Source: Bifidobacterium boum (GTDB taxonomy: Bacteria; Actinomycetota; Actinomycetes; Actinomycetales; Bifidobacteriaceae). From it: a DNA stretch of 64,000 nucleotides. The position numbers and the translations under genes are program-made. Of the stretch, positions 10,718-19,591 are shown in pieces. Position 1 is the stretch's first letter. Every line of letters starts with the position of its first letter. The stretch is taken from assembly GCF_000741535.1 (NCBI RefSeq), contig NZ_JGYQ01000002.1, positions 124,001-188,000 on the forward strand. Reading direction: 5' to 3'. Under the pieces are notes generated by a model that saw only the letters and a program-made list of their open reading frames with translations, did not search any database and was not told the DNA's origin.

Positions 10718-12760
10718 GTGTCGGTACTGAATTCCGTCAAACAACAGACGATGAGAATCACTCGTAAGGCATTGCGCCTCGGAGAAGGATTCACTCATCC
10801 GGTCAGTGATGATCAGCCGGGAGATCCCGACTATGTCGAGGTCCAGGACATCGAAGAACACGATATGCCTGTGAATCTGCCGAATACCGCAGAATGGGGG
10901 CCAGGATATCCGACCACCACGTTTATCGATCAGCGGACCGGATGCCTGACTGCCGCCACTGCGGGCAATCCCCCGCTTGACGACGGTTGGAGCATTTACG
11001 ACGTCTACGCGGATCGTGCCGAACGTATGGGTGATAAGCCCTTATACACATTCAAGGTCAACGGGGAATGGGTTACCAAAACCGCCAACGAGTTCCTCCA
11101 CGAGGTTCGTGTGACCGCCAAAGGTCTTCTTCACTATGGATTGAAGAAGGGTGATGGCGTGGCGTTCATGTGCCGTACGTCATATGAATGGGATGTTTTC
11201 GACGCCGCTGTGATGGCGTGCGGCGGCGTGCTCGCCACCATCTACGACACGGATTCGGCGGAGCAGATCCGCAATATTGTCGACAACTCCGACGCCCGGT
11301 TCCTGGTTGTCCAAACCACCGACATGCGAGACAAAGCGGATGGCGCGTTGGAGGAATGCCCGACACTCGAACAGATTTTCTGCTTCGAAACCGGCGGACT
11401 GTACGAGCTGCAAGCGTACGCCAATGCCGTCAGCGACGAGGAGCTTGACGCACGTATCGAATCGGTTAGGAAGACCGACTTGTGCTCGATCGTGTACACC
11501 TCCGGATCGACTGCCGCCCCCAAAGGCGTCGAAATGACGCACGAGGATTATTGCGCTACGGCACTCAATCTTCCCGATTACATGCCGGATCTGCTGCACA
11601 ATGAGAAGAACACGATTCTGCTGTTCCTGCCACAGGCCCATTCTTTCGCCCGCGCCATCAACTACATTTGCGTGGCAAGCCAGCTGCATATTTACATCGC
11701 CGAAGGCATCAAAACCATGATTGGCGATTTGCAGGTATCCAAGCCGTCCGTCATGATCGTGGTTCCCCGTGTGCTTGAGAAAATCTACAATGCGGCGTCG
11801 CAAAAAGCCGGTCATGGTGCCAAGGGCGTGATGTTCGCCGCTTCGGTTGTCACCGCGCAGAAATATATGAAGGAGATCAGCGATCAAGGCAAGCCTTCAA
11901 CATTGACGCGGATGGAACGTACAGCCTATGATCCGCTCGTATACCGTTCGTTGCGTGAGGTGCTCGGCGGTCGAGCCAAGTGGATCGTCACCGGCGGCGC
12001 ACCTCTTGACCCGGATTTGCTCGCATTCTTCCGTGGCGCAGGTGTCCCGGTGTACGAAGGCTATGGTCTGACGGAGACGACGGCCCCCTGCGCCTTCAAC
12101 CCGCTGGGCGTGCCATTCCATGAGGGTTCGGTCGGTATCCCGTTCCCCGGGTTCTCGATCCGTCTTGCCGAAGACAACGAGATTCAGGTGAAGGGCGCTT
12201 CGGTCTTCCACGCGTATCACAAGAACCAGGAAGCAACCGAAACCTCATTCACTGAGGACGGCTGGTACGCGACCGGCGATTTGGGTCATTTGGACGACAA
12301 CGGTTTCCTCTACATCATTGGACGCAAGAAGGATCTCATCATCACCGCCGGCGGCAAGAACGTCTCCCCCGGACCGATTGAAGAAACCATCCAACGCTGT
12401 GAATTCGTGTCCCAGGCTTTGGTATTGGGAGATAAGAGGCCGTTCATTTCTGCGCTGATCACGCTCGATGAATCATCGTTGCGTCCTTGGCTTGAGGCCA
12501 AAGGACTCAACCCTGATATGACCATGCAGGAAGCCGCCGACAATGCAGTAGTCCGCGCTGAGGTTCAGAAGTATGTCGACATGGCCAATGAAGGTGTTTC
12601 ACGCGCCGAATCGGTCAGGAAGTTCATTATTCTTCCTGAAGAGTTCACTCAGGAGAACGGTCTGCTCACCGCGTCGATGAAGGTTATCCGTCCGAAGGTG
12701 ATCAAACGGTATTCCACCTTACTCAATACGCAGATGTATACCAAGCGCAAGCAGCAGTGA
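10718..12760 (+). CDS. Long-chain fatty acid--CoA ligase (AMP-binding)
   Basis: A 680-residue adenylate-forming enzyme. The P-loop YTSGSTAAPKGVEMTH is near residue 257, followed by the A-motif YGLTETTAP, the ATGD hinge region (YATGDLGHLDDNG) and the GRKKDLIITAGGKNVSPGPIE C-terminal motif. It activates long-chain fatty acids to acyl-CoA, for membrane lipid use since bifidobacteria lack beta-oxidation. The start is GTG at 10718 with AAGGAG eight bases upstream. It stands alone between pntA1 and era. Confidence 0.92.
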   Translation: MSVLNSVKQQTMRITRKALRLGEGFTHPVSDDQPGDPDYVEVQDIEEHDMPVNLPNTAEWGPGYPTTTFIDQRTGCLTAATAGNPPLDDGWSIYDVYADRAERMGDKPLYTFKVNGEWVTKTANEFLHEVRVTAKGLLHYGLKKGDGVAFMCRTSYEWDVFDAAVMACGGVLATIYDTDSAEQIRNIVDNSDARFLVVQTTDMRDKADGALEECPTLEQIFCFETGGLYELQAYANAVSDEELDARIESVRKTDLCSIVYTSGSTAAPKGVEMTHEDYCATALNLPDYMPDLLHNEKNTILLFLPQAHSFARAINYICVASQLHIYIAEGIKTMIGDLQVSKPSVMIVVPRVLEKIYNAASQKAGHGAKGVMFAASVVTAQKYMKEISDQGKPSTLTRMERTAYDPLVYRSLREVLGGRAKWIVTGGAPLDPDLLAFFRGAGVPVYEGYGLTETTAPCAFNPLGVPFHEGSVGIPFPGFSIRLAEDNEIQVKGASVFHAYHKNQEATETSFTEDGWYATGDLGHLDDNGFLYIIGRKKDLIITAGGKNVSPGPIEETIQRCEFVSQALVLGDKRPFISALITLDESSLRPWLEAKGLNPDMTMQEAADNAVVRAEVQKYVDMANEGVSRAESVRKFIILPEEFTQENGLLTASMKVIRPKVIKRYSTLLNTQMYTKRKQQ

Positions 12761-12782
12761 GCTTTTTTCGCTCCGCTTGATT

Positions 12783-12827
12783 ATGGTTGTGGCCCACATG
12801 CGCATACCGCGTGCGGGCCACAACCAT
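12783..12827. terminator. Bidirectional terminator hairpin
   Basis: A 13-bp perfect stem (12783-12795 with 12815-12827) sits between the convergent acyl-CoA ligase and era genes, with an inner GC pairing possible. It can serve both. Confidence 0.75.
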
Positions 12828-12879
12828 TCAGCATGCTTCTACAGCGTCCGGGCGTGTCGTAGAATCTGGAACCCAGTTG

Positions 12880-13863
12880 TCAGAAGCCGAGCCGTTCAAG
12901 CTTCTTCGGATCGGATTGCCAGTCTTTGGCGACCTTGACATGAAGGTCGAGTTTGGCTTTCTGCCCGACAATCCTGTTGACCGGGGTCCTCAGCTTCTTA
13001 CGGACCTTGACCAGATGCTCAGCCTTATGTCCGATGATGATCGGCTTCTGCGAATCGCGTTCCACGTAGATGGAAACCAGCACATGCGCTTTACCGTCAC
13101 TTTCCGTATCATCCGGATCGGGATATTCGATATCGTCAACGACGACGGCAAGCGAATGGGGAAGCTCATCATCAAGCTCCTCGAGGAACGCTCCACGGAC
13201 AAGCTCAGCAATCGTCGATTCCGGCTTTTCCTCGGTAATCTGGTCTGCCGGATACATCTGAGGACCCTCTGGCATATTTTCGATGAGCACATTGCGTACC
13301 TCCGTGACATTGTCGTATTCACGGGCACTCACCGGAACAATATCAGTGAAATCAGCGAATTGGTTGATTTCAATGAGTTTTGTCATAAGCTCCTGACGAT
13401 TCAGCTCATCGATTTTGGTGACCACGGCGATGAGCGGGATCTTCCATGCGAACGTCCCATCATCGCGTTTTTTGGCGAACTGTGAGCGCAGACGGCTCAG
13501 GATGCGCTTATCGCCCGGACCGATCTCCTGGTCAGCGGGAAGCAGGAACGCGATTTCGTCCACATCAGCAAGTGATTCCTCAACAACGTCATTCAGCCGC
13601 TGCCCGAGCAGAGTACGCGGGCGGTGGATTCCCGGAGTGTCGACGAGAACCAGCTGTGCGTTATCGGTAGTGACAATACCGCGAATCGCTTTTCGTGTTG
13701 TTTCCGGGCGTGAGGAGGCAATGGCGATCTGGGTGCCTACCAGTGCATTGATCAGTGTGGATTTGCCGACATTTGGCCGGCCTACGACCGCCACGAAGCC
13801 GGACCGGTATACCTCTTGCCCTTTGACCGGTTCTTGTTCGCTGCTGTTGGCGCTTTCGCTCAT
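12880..13863 (-). CDS. era: GTPase Era, 16S rRNA / 30S assembly factor
   Basis: A 327-residue protein with G1 GRPNVGKST at about residue 28, G3 DTPGIH, G4 TKID and a C-terminal KH RNA-binding domain (YVERDSQKPIIIGHKAEHL region). Era binds the 3' end of 16S rRNA. The ATG overlaps the stop of the upstream CBS-domain gene by four bases. This is the last gene of the hinT-phoH-ybeY-CBS-era operon, which pairs it with the other rRNA maturation gene, ybeY. Confidence 0.96.
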   Translation of the reverse strand: MSESANSSEQEPVKGQEVYRSGFVAVVGRPNVGKSTLINALVGTQIAIASSRPETTRKAIRGIVTTDNAQLVLVDTPGIHRPRTLLGQRLNDVVEESLADVDEIAFLLPADQEIGPGDKRILSRLRSQFAKKRDDGTFAWKIPLIAVVTKIDELNRQELMTKLIEINQFADFTDIVPVSAREYDNVTEVRNVLIENMPEGPQMYPADQITEEKPESTIAELVRGAFLEELDDELPHSLAVVVDDIEYPDPDDTESDGKAHVLVSIYVERDSQKPIIIGHKAEHLVKVRKKLRTPVNRIVGQKAKLDLHVKVAKDWQSDPKKLERLGF

Positions 13864-15305
13864 GCTTCTCCTTGATGATCGTCGTCGGTGCTCGTAGAGT
13901 CCGTTCCCGTTGATGTCTTGTGCTCCGGTCGCACACCGCCGGAATGCTGTTCTCCAGTGTCCTCGCTGGGCTCGACGTGCGCGGGCTCCACCACAATCGT
14001 TGAAACCTTCTTGCGGCGTCCGGCGGAATCAACCGCCGTCAGCCGCAGTCCCCTGGTTACCGCGGATGCGCCGACAATCGGGACCCTGCCGAGCAGCTTG
14101 GTCAGTAACCCGTACACCGTATCGACATCATCCTCATCGATATCGACCTCGAAGATCTCCTCAAGATCAGCGATAGGGGTACGGGCAGGCATGCGCCACG
14201 TATGCTCGCCGACCTGCACGGGCTCCCCGTGTTGAGTACGGTCATGCTCGTCTTCCAACTCGCCGACGATCTGCTCAATGGCATCCTCAATGGTGACCAT
14301 GCCGGCAATACCTCCGTATTCATCGACGACCACGGCGACATGCTGCCTAGTGCGCTGCATCTCATGGAACAAGTCATCGACGGGTTTCGATTCCGGAACA
14401 AGCATTGGATTTCGAATGATGGTGCCGACTTCTCGGTCAATCGCATCCGGATTGAAAGCAGTGGCGCGCACCGCATCCTTCAGATACGCCATACCAATCA
14501 AATCGTCGACGTCCTCACCGATGACAGGAACCCGCGAGAAGCCGGACCGTGAGCACAATTGCAGGAAATCCCTCAGATTACGACTACGCTCGATGCAAAT
14601 CATGTCCGTACGCGGCACCATGATTTCACGGGTAAGCGTTTCGGACAAGGTCAGGACATTACGTAGCATTTCGGAGACTTCCGGATCGAAATCGTTGGCC
14701 TCCACCAGCCGATCGATGGTTGCTCTGCCCTGCTCGAGTTGGAGCTTCTCAAGCTCTTCGTCGTCGGAAAGTTCCGAGGATTCACGGTGATGCCGCTTGG
14801 AGACCTTGTCGCCGCCGACCGCTGCGAATGGTGTCAGCGCGACAGCAACGGAGACAGCGCGAACGTGCCGCAACATAATATCGACCGGCTTGACGGCACC
14901 TGCCGAACGCGGACGGACGAGTGTGGAAACAATGCCGATCAGTATGCCGGCGATGACGCCGCTGAGCAGCTGTACCCATAACGCCCCCCCGCACAACGAC
15001 ACGATGGAGGCAACCAGCACACCGTCCGCCACATTGCACAGGATTCTGACGAATGCGCACGACCCCGAGGTGGCGAATCTATCGACGATAAGACGCTGGA
15101 CCTTATGGATGCTGCCGATTTTCTTCATCCTAGAGAACTGGGTGAGCTCCTGGTTGGTTTGCAATTCGAGAATACGATTGTTCAAACTCGCCCGTGTCAC
15201 TCGGGAAACCGCGCCTTCTGCTGCCGCCATGGACAACGACAGCCAAACCAGCAATGCCGCGATGACTGTAAGGATGACGATAACGGTGATTGCCGTCATA
15301 TCCAT
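13860..15305 (-). CDS. CNNM/CorC-type membrane protein with CBS domains
   Basis: A 481-residue protein. Four hydrophobic segments in the first 180 residues form a CNNM-like membrane region; a linker leads to a CBS pair (from MVPRTDMICI to the TIEDAIEQIVGELEDE segment) and a C-terminal CorC_HlyC domain. Relatives are implicated in magnesium or cobalt efflux, though many are annotated hemolysin. The start at 15305 has AGGA eight bases upstream; a longer frame begins inside the intercistronic hairpin and is not used. The same gene pair, ybeY then CorC-like then era, is common in Gram-positives. Confidence 0.88.
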   Translation of the reverse strand: MDMTAITVIVILTVIAALLVWLSLSMAAAEGAVSRVTRASLNNRILELQTNQELTQFSRMKKIGSIHKVQRLIVDRFATSGSCAFVRILCNVADGVLVASIVSLCGGALWVQLLSGVIAGILIGIVSTLVRPRSAGAVKPVDIMLRHVRAVSVAVALTPFAAVGGDKVSKRHHRESSELSDDEELEKLQLEQGRATIDRLVEANDFDPEVSEMLRNVLTLSETLTREIMVPRTDMICIERSRNLRDFLQLCSRSGFSRVPVIGEDVDDLIGMAYLKDAVRATAFNPDAIDREVGTIIRNPMLVPESKPVDDLFHEMQRTRQHVAVVVDEYGGIAGMVTIEDAIEQIVGELEDEHDRTQHGEPVQVGEHTWRMPARTPIADLEEIFEVDIDEDDVDTVYGLLTKLLGRVPIVGASAVTRGLRLTAVDSAGRRKKVSTIVVEPAHVEPSEDTGEQHSGGVRPEHKTSTGTDSTSTDDDHQGEA

Positions 15306-15335
15306 ATGCTGTTTCCTCTCTTGCGGATTTGCCCA

Positions 15336-15371
15336 GGATAACTGTCCTATTGTCATATAGGACAGTTATCC
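15336..15371 (-). promoter_or_regulatory. Intercistronic 15-bp hairpin between ybeY and the CBS gene
   Basis: A perfect 15-bp stem (15336-15350 with 15357-15371, 6-nt loop) starts 2 nt past the ybeY stop and ends about 30 nt before the next gene's start. No T-run follows. It may protect or end part of the ybeY transcript. Confidence 0.55.
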
Positions 15372-15373
15372 AG

Positions 15374-15931
15374 TTACTTCTGCTTGCTCGTACCGGCAGC
15401 CTGTTCCCCGGAATGCTTGGCATCATACTGGGCAAGAAGATTCGGCGACCCCGCAGGCAACACCGCTGACGGAACGTCCTCCTGCCGAACCGCAAAATAC
15501 GTCAACAGCAGCTGCCGCTGCAAACCAAACATCTGCTGCTCCTGCTCAGCGGTCACATGATCGTATCCCAACAGATGCAAAATACCGTGAATGGTCAGCA
15601 GCATCATCTCCTGCATGGTGCTGTGTCCGGCAGCCAACGCTTGCTGGGCCGCCACCCACGGGCAAATCACGATGTCGCCGAGCACACCTTCCATTTCCGT
15701 CGGTCCGTCGGAAGGCCGCAGCTCGTCCATAGGAAAGCTCATCACATCCGTCGGCCCTTGTAGATTCATCCACCGCTCATGCAATTGGGCGATAGGGTCA
15801 GGGTCGACAAACAGGATCGTCAAGTCGGATTGGATGCTGACACGCATCTGGCTCATCACCCACACGCCCAGCTGTGAAAAAACCTCCGGGTCGATTCGCC
15901 AAATGGTCTCATTGGTTACGTCAACACTCAC
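15374..15931 (-). CDS. ybeY: Endoribonuclease YbeY (16S rRNA maturation)
   Basis: A 185-residue zinc-dependent RNase of the UPF0054 family. The metal site is the motif [11 protein letters not shown] near residue 115, preceded by the conserved [11 protein letters not shown] and GDIVIC stretches. It processes the 3' end of 16S rRNA and takes part in ribosome quality control. The start is a GTG that shares four bases (15928-15931) with the phoH stop, so translation is coupled. The C-terminal 25 residues (Ser/Glu/Ala/Lys-rich) extend past the usual family end. Confidence 0.95.
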   Translation of the reverse strand: MSVDVTNETIWRIDPEVFSQLGVWVMSQMRVSIQSDLTILFVDPDPIAQLHERWMNLQGPTDVMSFPMDELRPSDGPTEMEGVLGDIVICPWVAAQQALAAGHSTMQEMMLLTIHGILHLLGYDHVTAEQEQQMFGLQRQLLLTYFAVRQEDVPSAVLPAGSPNLLAQYDAKHSGEQAAGTSKQK

Positions 15932-17121
15932 GCTTCATCCTTTCCGATACCATCTTCACAGGGTTCGCGGTCACCAATCGATTCCGGGGCGTGCGTGGCA
16001 TGGTCAGGGTGGTGCTTGCCTCGTTTCCTACCGCTATGGTCCCCCGCAATCGCCGCATGACGATCATACGCCTGGACGATTTTACCGACCAACGCGTGAC
16101 GAACCACGTCACTCGCTTCGAGGTGTGCGAAAGCAATACCGTCAATACCATGCAAAATCTGCTCGATAGTGGAAAGACCCGAACGAGGAACTGTCAAATC
16201 AACCTGCGTGATATCGCCGGTAATCACCATTTTGGTGTTGAACCCGAGTCGCGTCAGAAACATCTTCATCTGTTGCTCAGTGGTGTTCTGGGCTTCATCC
16301 AAAATAACAAACGCATCGTTGAGCGTCCTACCACGCATATACGCCAGCGGAGCTACCTCAATCGTCCCATCATCCATCAGCCGATGCAGTTGCTCAGCGC
16401 CAAGCATGTCCGAAAGCGCATCATAGAGCGGACGCAGGTAGGGATCGACCTTCTCGCTGAGTGTACCAGGCAGAAAGCCGAGGTTCTCCCCCGCTTCCAC
16501 CGCAGGACGGGTGAGGATGATCCGTCTCACCTCGCCATCTTGGAAGGCTCGAACCGCTTTGGCGACGGCCAGATACGTCTTGCCGGTGCCCGCGGGTCCG
16601 ATGGCGAAGGTAATAGTATTCGACTCGATGGTGTTCACATACGCAATCTGCCCAGCGGTTTTTGGCCGTACCGGCACACCTGCTGCAAACGTGATCACGC
16701 CGGGGACATGGGCACGGCGACGATCGGTTGTACGATACTGCTCATCATTGCCGGCCATCGCATTACGGGGAATCGCCGCCGAGGCGCCAAAACGTCGGAC
16801 GTCATCCACACGTTGTGCACGTACGCCGTTGCGAAGCACCCGGCGGTCCAACAATCTGCGAACCGTGTCGGCATCCATAGGGGCGGTATACGCTTCATCA
16901 ATCAGCGTATGCATAACCTCTTCAGCTTGAGCCGCCTGAGCCTCAGTTTGTTTCGACCGTGACATGATGGCGACCCTGTTACCTCTGACGATGATGGTCA
17001 AATCAGGAAAAGCCTGTTCGACGACACGAATCACTTCGTCAACCGGACCGAACACCGAGACGGGATCAAGCTCGGGGGGAACCGTCACAACGCGTGTAGT
17101 GGTAGCCACGTGCCCAGACAC
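15928..17121 (-). CDS. PhoH-like ATPase
   Basis: A protein of up to 397 residues. Walker A is [13 protein letters not shown] and Walker B the [10 protein letters not shown] segment, the hallmark of the PhoH/YbeZ family, an RNA-helicase-like ATPase that works with YbeY. The N-terminal 110 residues carry a KH-like region ([10 protein letters not shown]). The C-terminus is His/Pro/Glu-rich. The most upstream possible start is GTG at 17121, one base after the hinT stop; another GTG lies four codons inside, and the choice is uncertain. Second gene of the operon. Confidence 0.93.
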   Translation of the reverse strand: MSGHVATTTRVVTVPPELDPVSVFGPVDEVIRVVEQAFPDLTIIVRGNRVAIMSRSKQTEAQAAQAEEVMHTLIDEAYTAPMDADTVRRLLDRRVLRNGVRAQRVDDVRRFGASAAIPRNAMAGNDEQYRTTDRRRAHVPGVITFAAGVPVRPKTAGQIAYVNTIESNTITFAIGPAGTGKTYLAVAKAVRAFQDGEVRRIILTRPAVEAGENLGFLPGTLSEKVDPYLRPLYDALSDMLGAEQLHRLMDDGTIEVAPLAYMRGRTLNDAFVILDEAQNTTEQQMKMFLTRLGFNTKMVITGDITQVDLTVPRSGLSTIEQILHGIDGIAFAHLEASDVVRHALVGKIVQAYDRHAAIAGDHSGRKRGKHHPDHATHAPESIGDREPCEDGIGKDEA

Positions 17122-17122
17122 C

Positions 17123-17461
17123 CTACTCTTCGAACTTCTCGCCGGTCAGAACGTGCGCGTGCACGTGGAAGACGGATTGTCCCGCATCTTCGCCGGTATT
17201 GAACACGAGACGGTATGCGCCGTGGAATGCATCGTCCGCAATATGCTGCGCGACTTCGACGATGTGGGCAAGCGTCTTCGGATCAGCCGCGGCGAGTTCG
17301 GCGGCATTCGCGTAATGCTTACGAGGCACAATCAGAACATGTACTTTCGCCTTGGGAGCGATGTCCTTGAACGCGTACACCGTGTCATCCTCGTACACCT
17401 TGGTGCTCGGAATCTCCCCCGCTACGATCTTGCAGAACAGGCAATCATCGGACTGGCTCAT
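17123..17461 (-). CDS. hinT: HIT-family nucleotide hydrolase (HinT-like)
   Basis: A 112-residue histidine-triad protein: N-terminal CLFCKI zinc-like motif and C-terminal HVHAHV triad holding the nucleophilic histidine. Such enzymes hydrolyse purine nucleoside phosphoramidates or adenylylated intermediates. AAGGAG five bases before the ATG at 17459-17461 sets the start. First gene of the phoH-ybeY-era operon, one base from the PhoH start. Confidence 0.94.
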   Translation of the reverse strand: MSQSDDCLFCKIVAGEIPSTKVYEDDTVYAFKDIAPKAKVHVLIVPRKHYANAAELAAADPKTLAHIVEVAQHIADDAFHGAYRLVFNTGEDAGQSVFHVHAHVLTGEKFEE

Positions 17462-17659
17462 ACACACTCCTTATCGGATGGGTCTTGGATATACAATTCG
17501 TACACCCGGAATCCATCATATTGAGCGGTTCGGATAAGAGCCAGCAATGACGAGACCGTATAGAACGTCTAGAACACGTCATCAAGGAAGTCCCGACCCT
17601 GGGGTGAGGAGGCCATAGTGGCCGTCGCCAGCAATACGGGTCAATCCCGCCCACCCCGC

Positions 17660-17697
17660 TTCTGCTGACGCTCACGACCTTGTCGATGTCGGCACAA
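17660..17697. repeat. Degenerate copy of the GTCGGCA hairpin element
   Basis: Arms TTCTGCTGAC (17660-17669) and GTCGGCACAA (17688-17697) form an imperfect inverted repeat with a GCTCAC segment after the left arm. It matches the better-preserved copy at 45851-45888. Confidence 0.5.
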
Positions 17698-17870
17698 GCA
17701 CGTGTTGACACCCCTTGTGACGCGGATGACAGGAGTTTCGCCCTATTGGGAAAGCATCATGGCGGATGATGCATGCCGGGACACATATGCTGGCTATCGC
17801 CCGCGGTCATCATGCTTGGCGGTGCAACACATGCTTGGATGTTGTAGGACGGCGGTGGTGCCGGACTGGT

Positions 17871-18112
17871 GTGGGAGATTTTCCGCGCATGGGCGATCTG
17901 GTCGTAATGTCCCGTGGTTTTGTGGGAGTTTATCGGGGATTCGCGGTTTCGGCGGTGTTCTCCCGTCGGCGGTTTCAGGGGCGATTTTCACGAACCGCGG
18001 ATTTCCAACGTTCCCGTGGGGACAATATCCGCGAGGACGCCGGATTCCCGTAAACTCCCACGCCGGATACGGGCGAACAGGCACGAACCGGGGAATCCCG
18101 ACAGTTCTCCCG
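17871..18112. repeat. Cluster of a degenerate ~27-nt repeat in both orientations
   Basis: Copies share a core GAACCG-GGAATCCCGA-A-TCCC. Plus-orientation copies are at about 17991-18016, 18040-18062 and 18084-18112; minus-orientation copies at 17922-17953 and, weaker, 17871-17888. The 17922-17940 and 18044-18061 segments form an inverted repeat with one gap and one or two mismatches, so the region could fold into a long stem. Confidence 0.55.
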
Positions 18113-18150
18113 CATCATCCACACGCCACCGCCCGAATCCCGGCCTCCCT

Positions 18151-18274
18151 CGCCTCCATCGACACTGACGGTGATCCCAGCGTCGGCAGACGCCTCCACC
18201 GACACTGACAACTCCCCCTAGCGTCGGCAGACGGTTCTGACAATAGCGGCAACTGCCTCAGCGTCGGCAGACGG
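18151..18274. repeat. Three tandem ~41-nt units ending in AGCGTCGGCAGACG
   Basis: The 14-nt string AGCGTCGGCAGACG occurs at 18179-18192, 18220-18233 and 18260-18273 (40-41 nt apart). In the first two units it is preceded by CGACACTGAC, giving the same two-arm layout as the elements at 17660 and 45851. Confidence 0.6.
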
Positions 18275-18393
18275 GCGTATGGGAAAATCGCGGTGCGGTG
18301 AATCGTTTGCGCATAGATCCCGATGTATCGGTGGCACCGCACAAGCGTTCGACATCACATAACCCGGTTATCGGCAGGCAGGTCACCAAGTTG

Positions 18394-18426
18394 AGAAAAG
18401 AAAAAAGGCTCCCGATTGGGAGCCTT
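18394..18426 (-). terminator. Terminator of tRNA-Leu
   Basis: A 9-bp stem, AAGGCTCCC / GGGAGCCTT (18405-18413 with 18418-18426, 4-nt loop), followed on the minus strand by a T-rich run. It begins six bases after the tRNA 3' end; a textbook intrinsic terminator. Confidence 0.92.
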
Positions 18427-18431
18427 ATCAG

Positions 18432-18519
18432 TGTCCGGAGCGGGACTTGAACCCGCACGCCCGTTTAAAATAGGCACTAGCACCTCAAGCTAGCGCGTCT
18501 ACCATTCCGCCACCCGGAC
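18432..18519 (-). tRNA. tRNA-Leu, anticodon GAG
   Basis: On the minus strand a class II tRNA of 88 nt: acceptor GTCCGGG pairs with TCCGGAC (one G-U), D-loop, anticodon arm with TTGAGGT giving anticodon GAG (decodes CUC/CUU), a long variable arm, and a T-arm with GGGTTCAAGTCCC. CCA is not encoded. The discriminator is A, as expected for leucine tRNAs. Confidence 0.95.
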
Positions 18520-18544
18520 ATGTGCCTTGAAGCAACAGAAAGAA

Positions 18545-18572
18545 ACTATAGCACAGCAATCCAACGACGCAA
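18545..18572 (-). promoter_or_regulatory. Promoter of tRNA-Leu
   Basis: TTGCGT (18567-18572), 16-nt spacer, TATAGT (18545-18550) on the minus strand, ending 25 nt before the mature tRNA 5' end. Confidence 0.6.
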
Positions 18573-18694
18573 ATCACGCAATCATCGGCGTGTCGTTTTT
18601 TGTACGCCGTCGCACGCAGTCAAACACGCTACGACGCCGATACCCCTGCTGCTCCACAGGGCCCGGTCCTCCGCCAAGTGCTAGCCTTGCTATC

Positions 18695-19492
18695 ATGACC
18701 GATCCGCTGTTTTTGCTCCACCCCGAATCCGATGACGCGCCAGTAAACACCGATGCGCTGCGCGAGGGATGGAATATCACCCTGCCCAAGGCCATCAGGC
18801 GCCACGCCATCCAAGCCATGCGCTTACAAGACGGCGACACCTTACAGCTTTCCGATGGCAACGGCCTGCGCATCCACACTACGCTGGTCGACGCCCAGCA
18901 AGGTCAAGCACAGGTCAACTCCTTCAGTAAAGAAGAACCACCCATCACCAGGCTCTCGCTCATCCAAGCACTCGCCAAAACAGGACATGACGAGCAAGCC
19001 ATCGACATGGCCACCCAGATAGGTGTCGATCAGGTCATCCCCTGGCAGGCAGACCGTTCCATCGCAAAATGGAAAGCCGGTCGAACCGACCGCAAATGGG
19101 CGCAAACACTGGATGCGGCAACCGAACAATCACGCCGTGCGTGGCGGCCTCAGCTCGGTGAATGCATTTCCAGCAAGGAACTCATCGCCATATGCCATCG
19201 GGCGATGGTGTTCGGCGATATGGTCGTCGTCCTCCATCAGGATGCCACCGCAAACTGGAATCAAATCGAGCAGGGCGTCACCCGACTGGAACAGCGCTGC
19301 CTCGACGATGGGCGCAGCCGCACCATCCACGTCGTCGTAGGCCCCGAAGGCGGCATCAGCGATCAGGAAGCACACGAGTTCGCCAAGGCGGGCGCCCTCT
19401 GCACGCTCCTTGGCCACAACATCCTGCGCGCCTCCACCGCCGGCCCCGTCGCCCTGTCCCTGCTCTCACGCGCTCTTGGACGGTACGCCTGA
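18695..19492 (+). CDS. rsmE: 16S rRNA m3U1498 methyltransferase RsmE
   Basis: A 265-residue SPOUT-family methyltransferase. Signs are the N-terminal PUA-like part (HAIQAMRLQDGDTLQLSDG), the middle QALAKTGHDEQAIDMATQIGVDQVIPWQADRS segment with the QSRR motif, and the C-terminal knot VVGPEGGISDQE plus the LGHNILRASTAGPVAL ending. It methylates U1498 of 16S rRNA. The ATG at 18695 starts MTDPLFLLH; the frame runs upstream across the tRNA promoter but that is not coding. A 99-nt gap separates it from the next methyltransferase gene on the same strand. Confidence 0.94.
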   Translation: MTDPLFLLHPESDDAPVNTDALREGWNITLPKAIRRHAIQAMRLQDGDTLQLSDGNGLRIHTTLVDAQQGQAQVNSFSKEEPPITRLSLIQALAKTGHDEQAIDMATQIGVDQVIPWQADRSIAKWKAGRTDRKWAQTLDAATEQSRRAWRPQLGECISSKELIAICHRAMVFGDMVVVLHQDATANWNQIEQGVTRLEQRCLDDGRSRTIHVVVGPEGGISDQEAHEFAKAGALCTLLGHNILRASTAGPVALSLLSRALGRYA

Positions 19493-19591
19493 CAACACGA
19501 CAACGCCTACAATAGTCCCGCAGCGAGCAATACCCGACGACGACCCGACCGTCGCCATCAATGAACCAACAGACAAGGGAGAGCCGTTCCC

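Larger units (their letters stand above)
17462..18393. other. Long non-coding, repeat-bearing region
   Basis: About 930 nt between hinT and the tRNA terminator. Overlapping short frames are present, but none has a ribosome site, a recognisable protein or consistent coding character. What it does hold is two families of short repeats, listed separately. The hinT promoter must lie at its left end on the minus strand. No known small RNA is recognised by eye. Confidence 0.6.

Noticed and set aside
18151..18274. CRISPR array
   Set aside because: The repeated string is only 14 nt, with just three copies and spacers that partly resemble one another; no cas genes are near.
17462..18393. Small protein genes in the long gap
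   Set aside because: Several frames of 60-170 codons overlap each other on both strands, none with a ribosome site or recognisable sequence.
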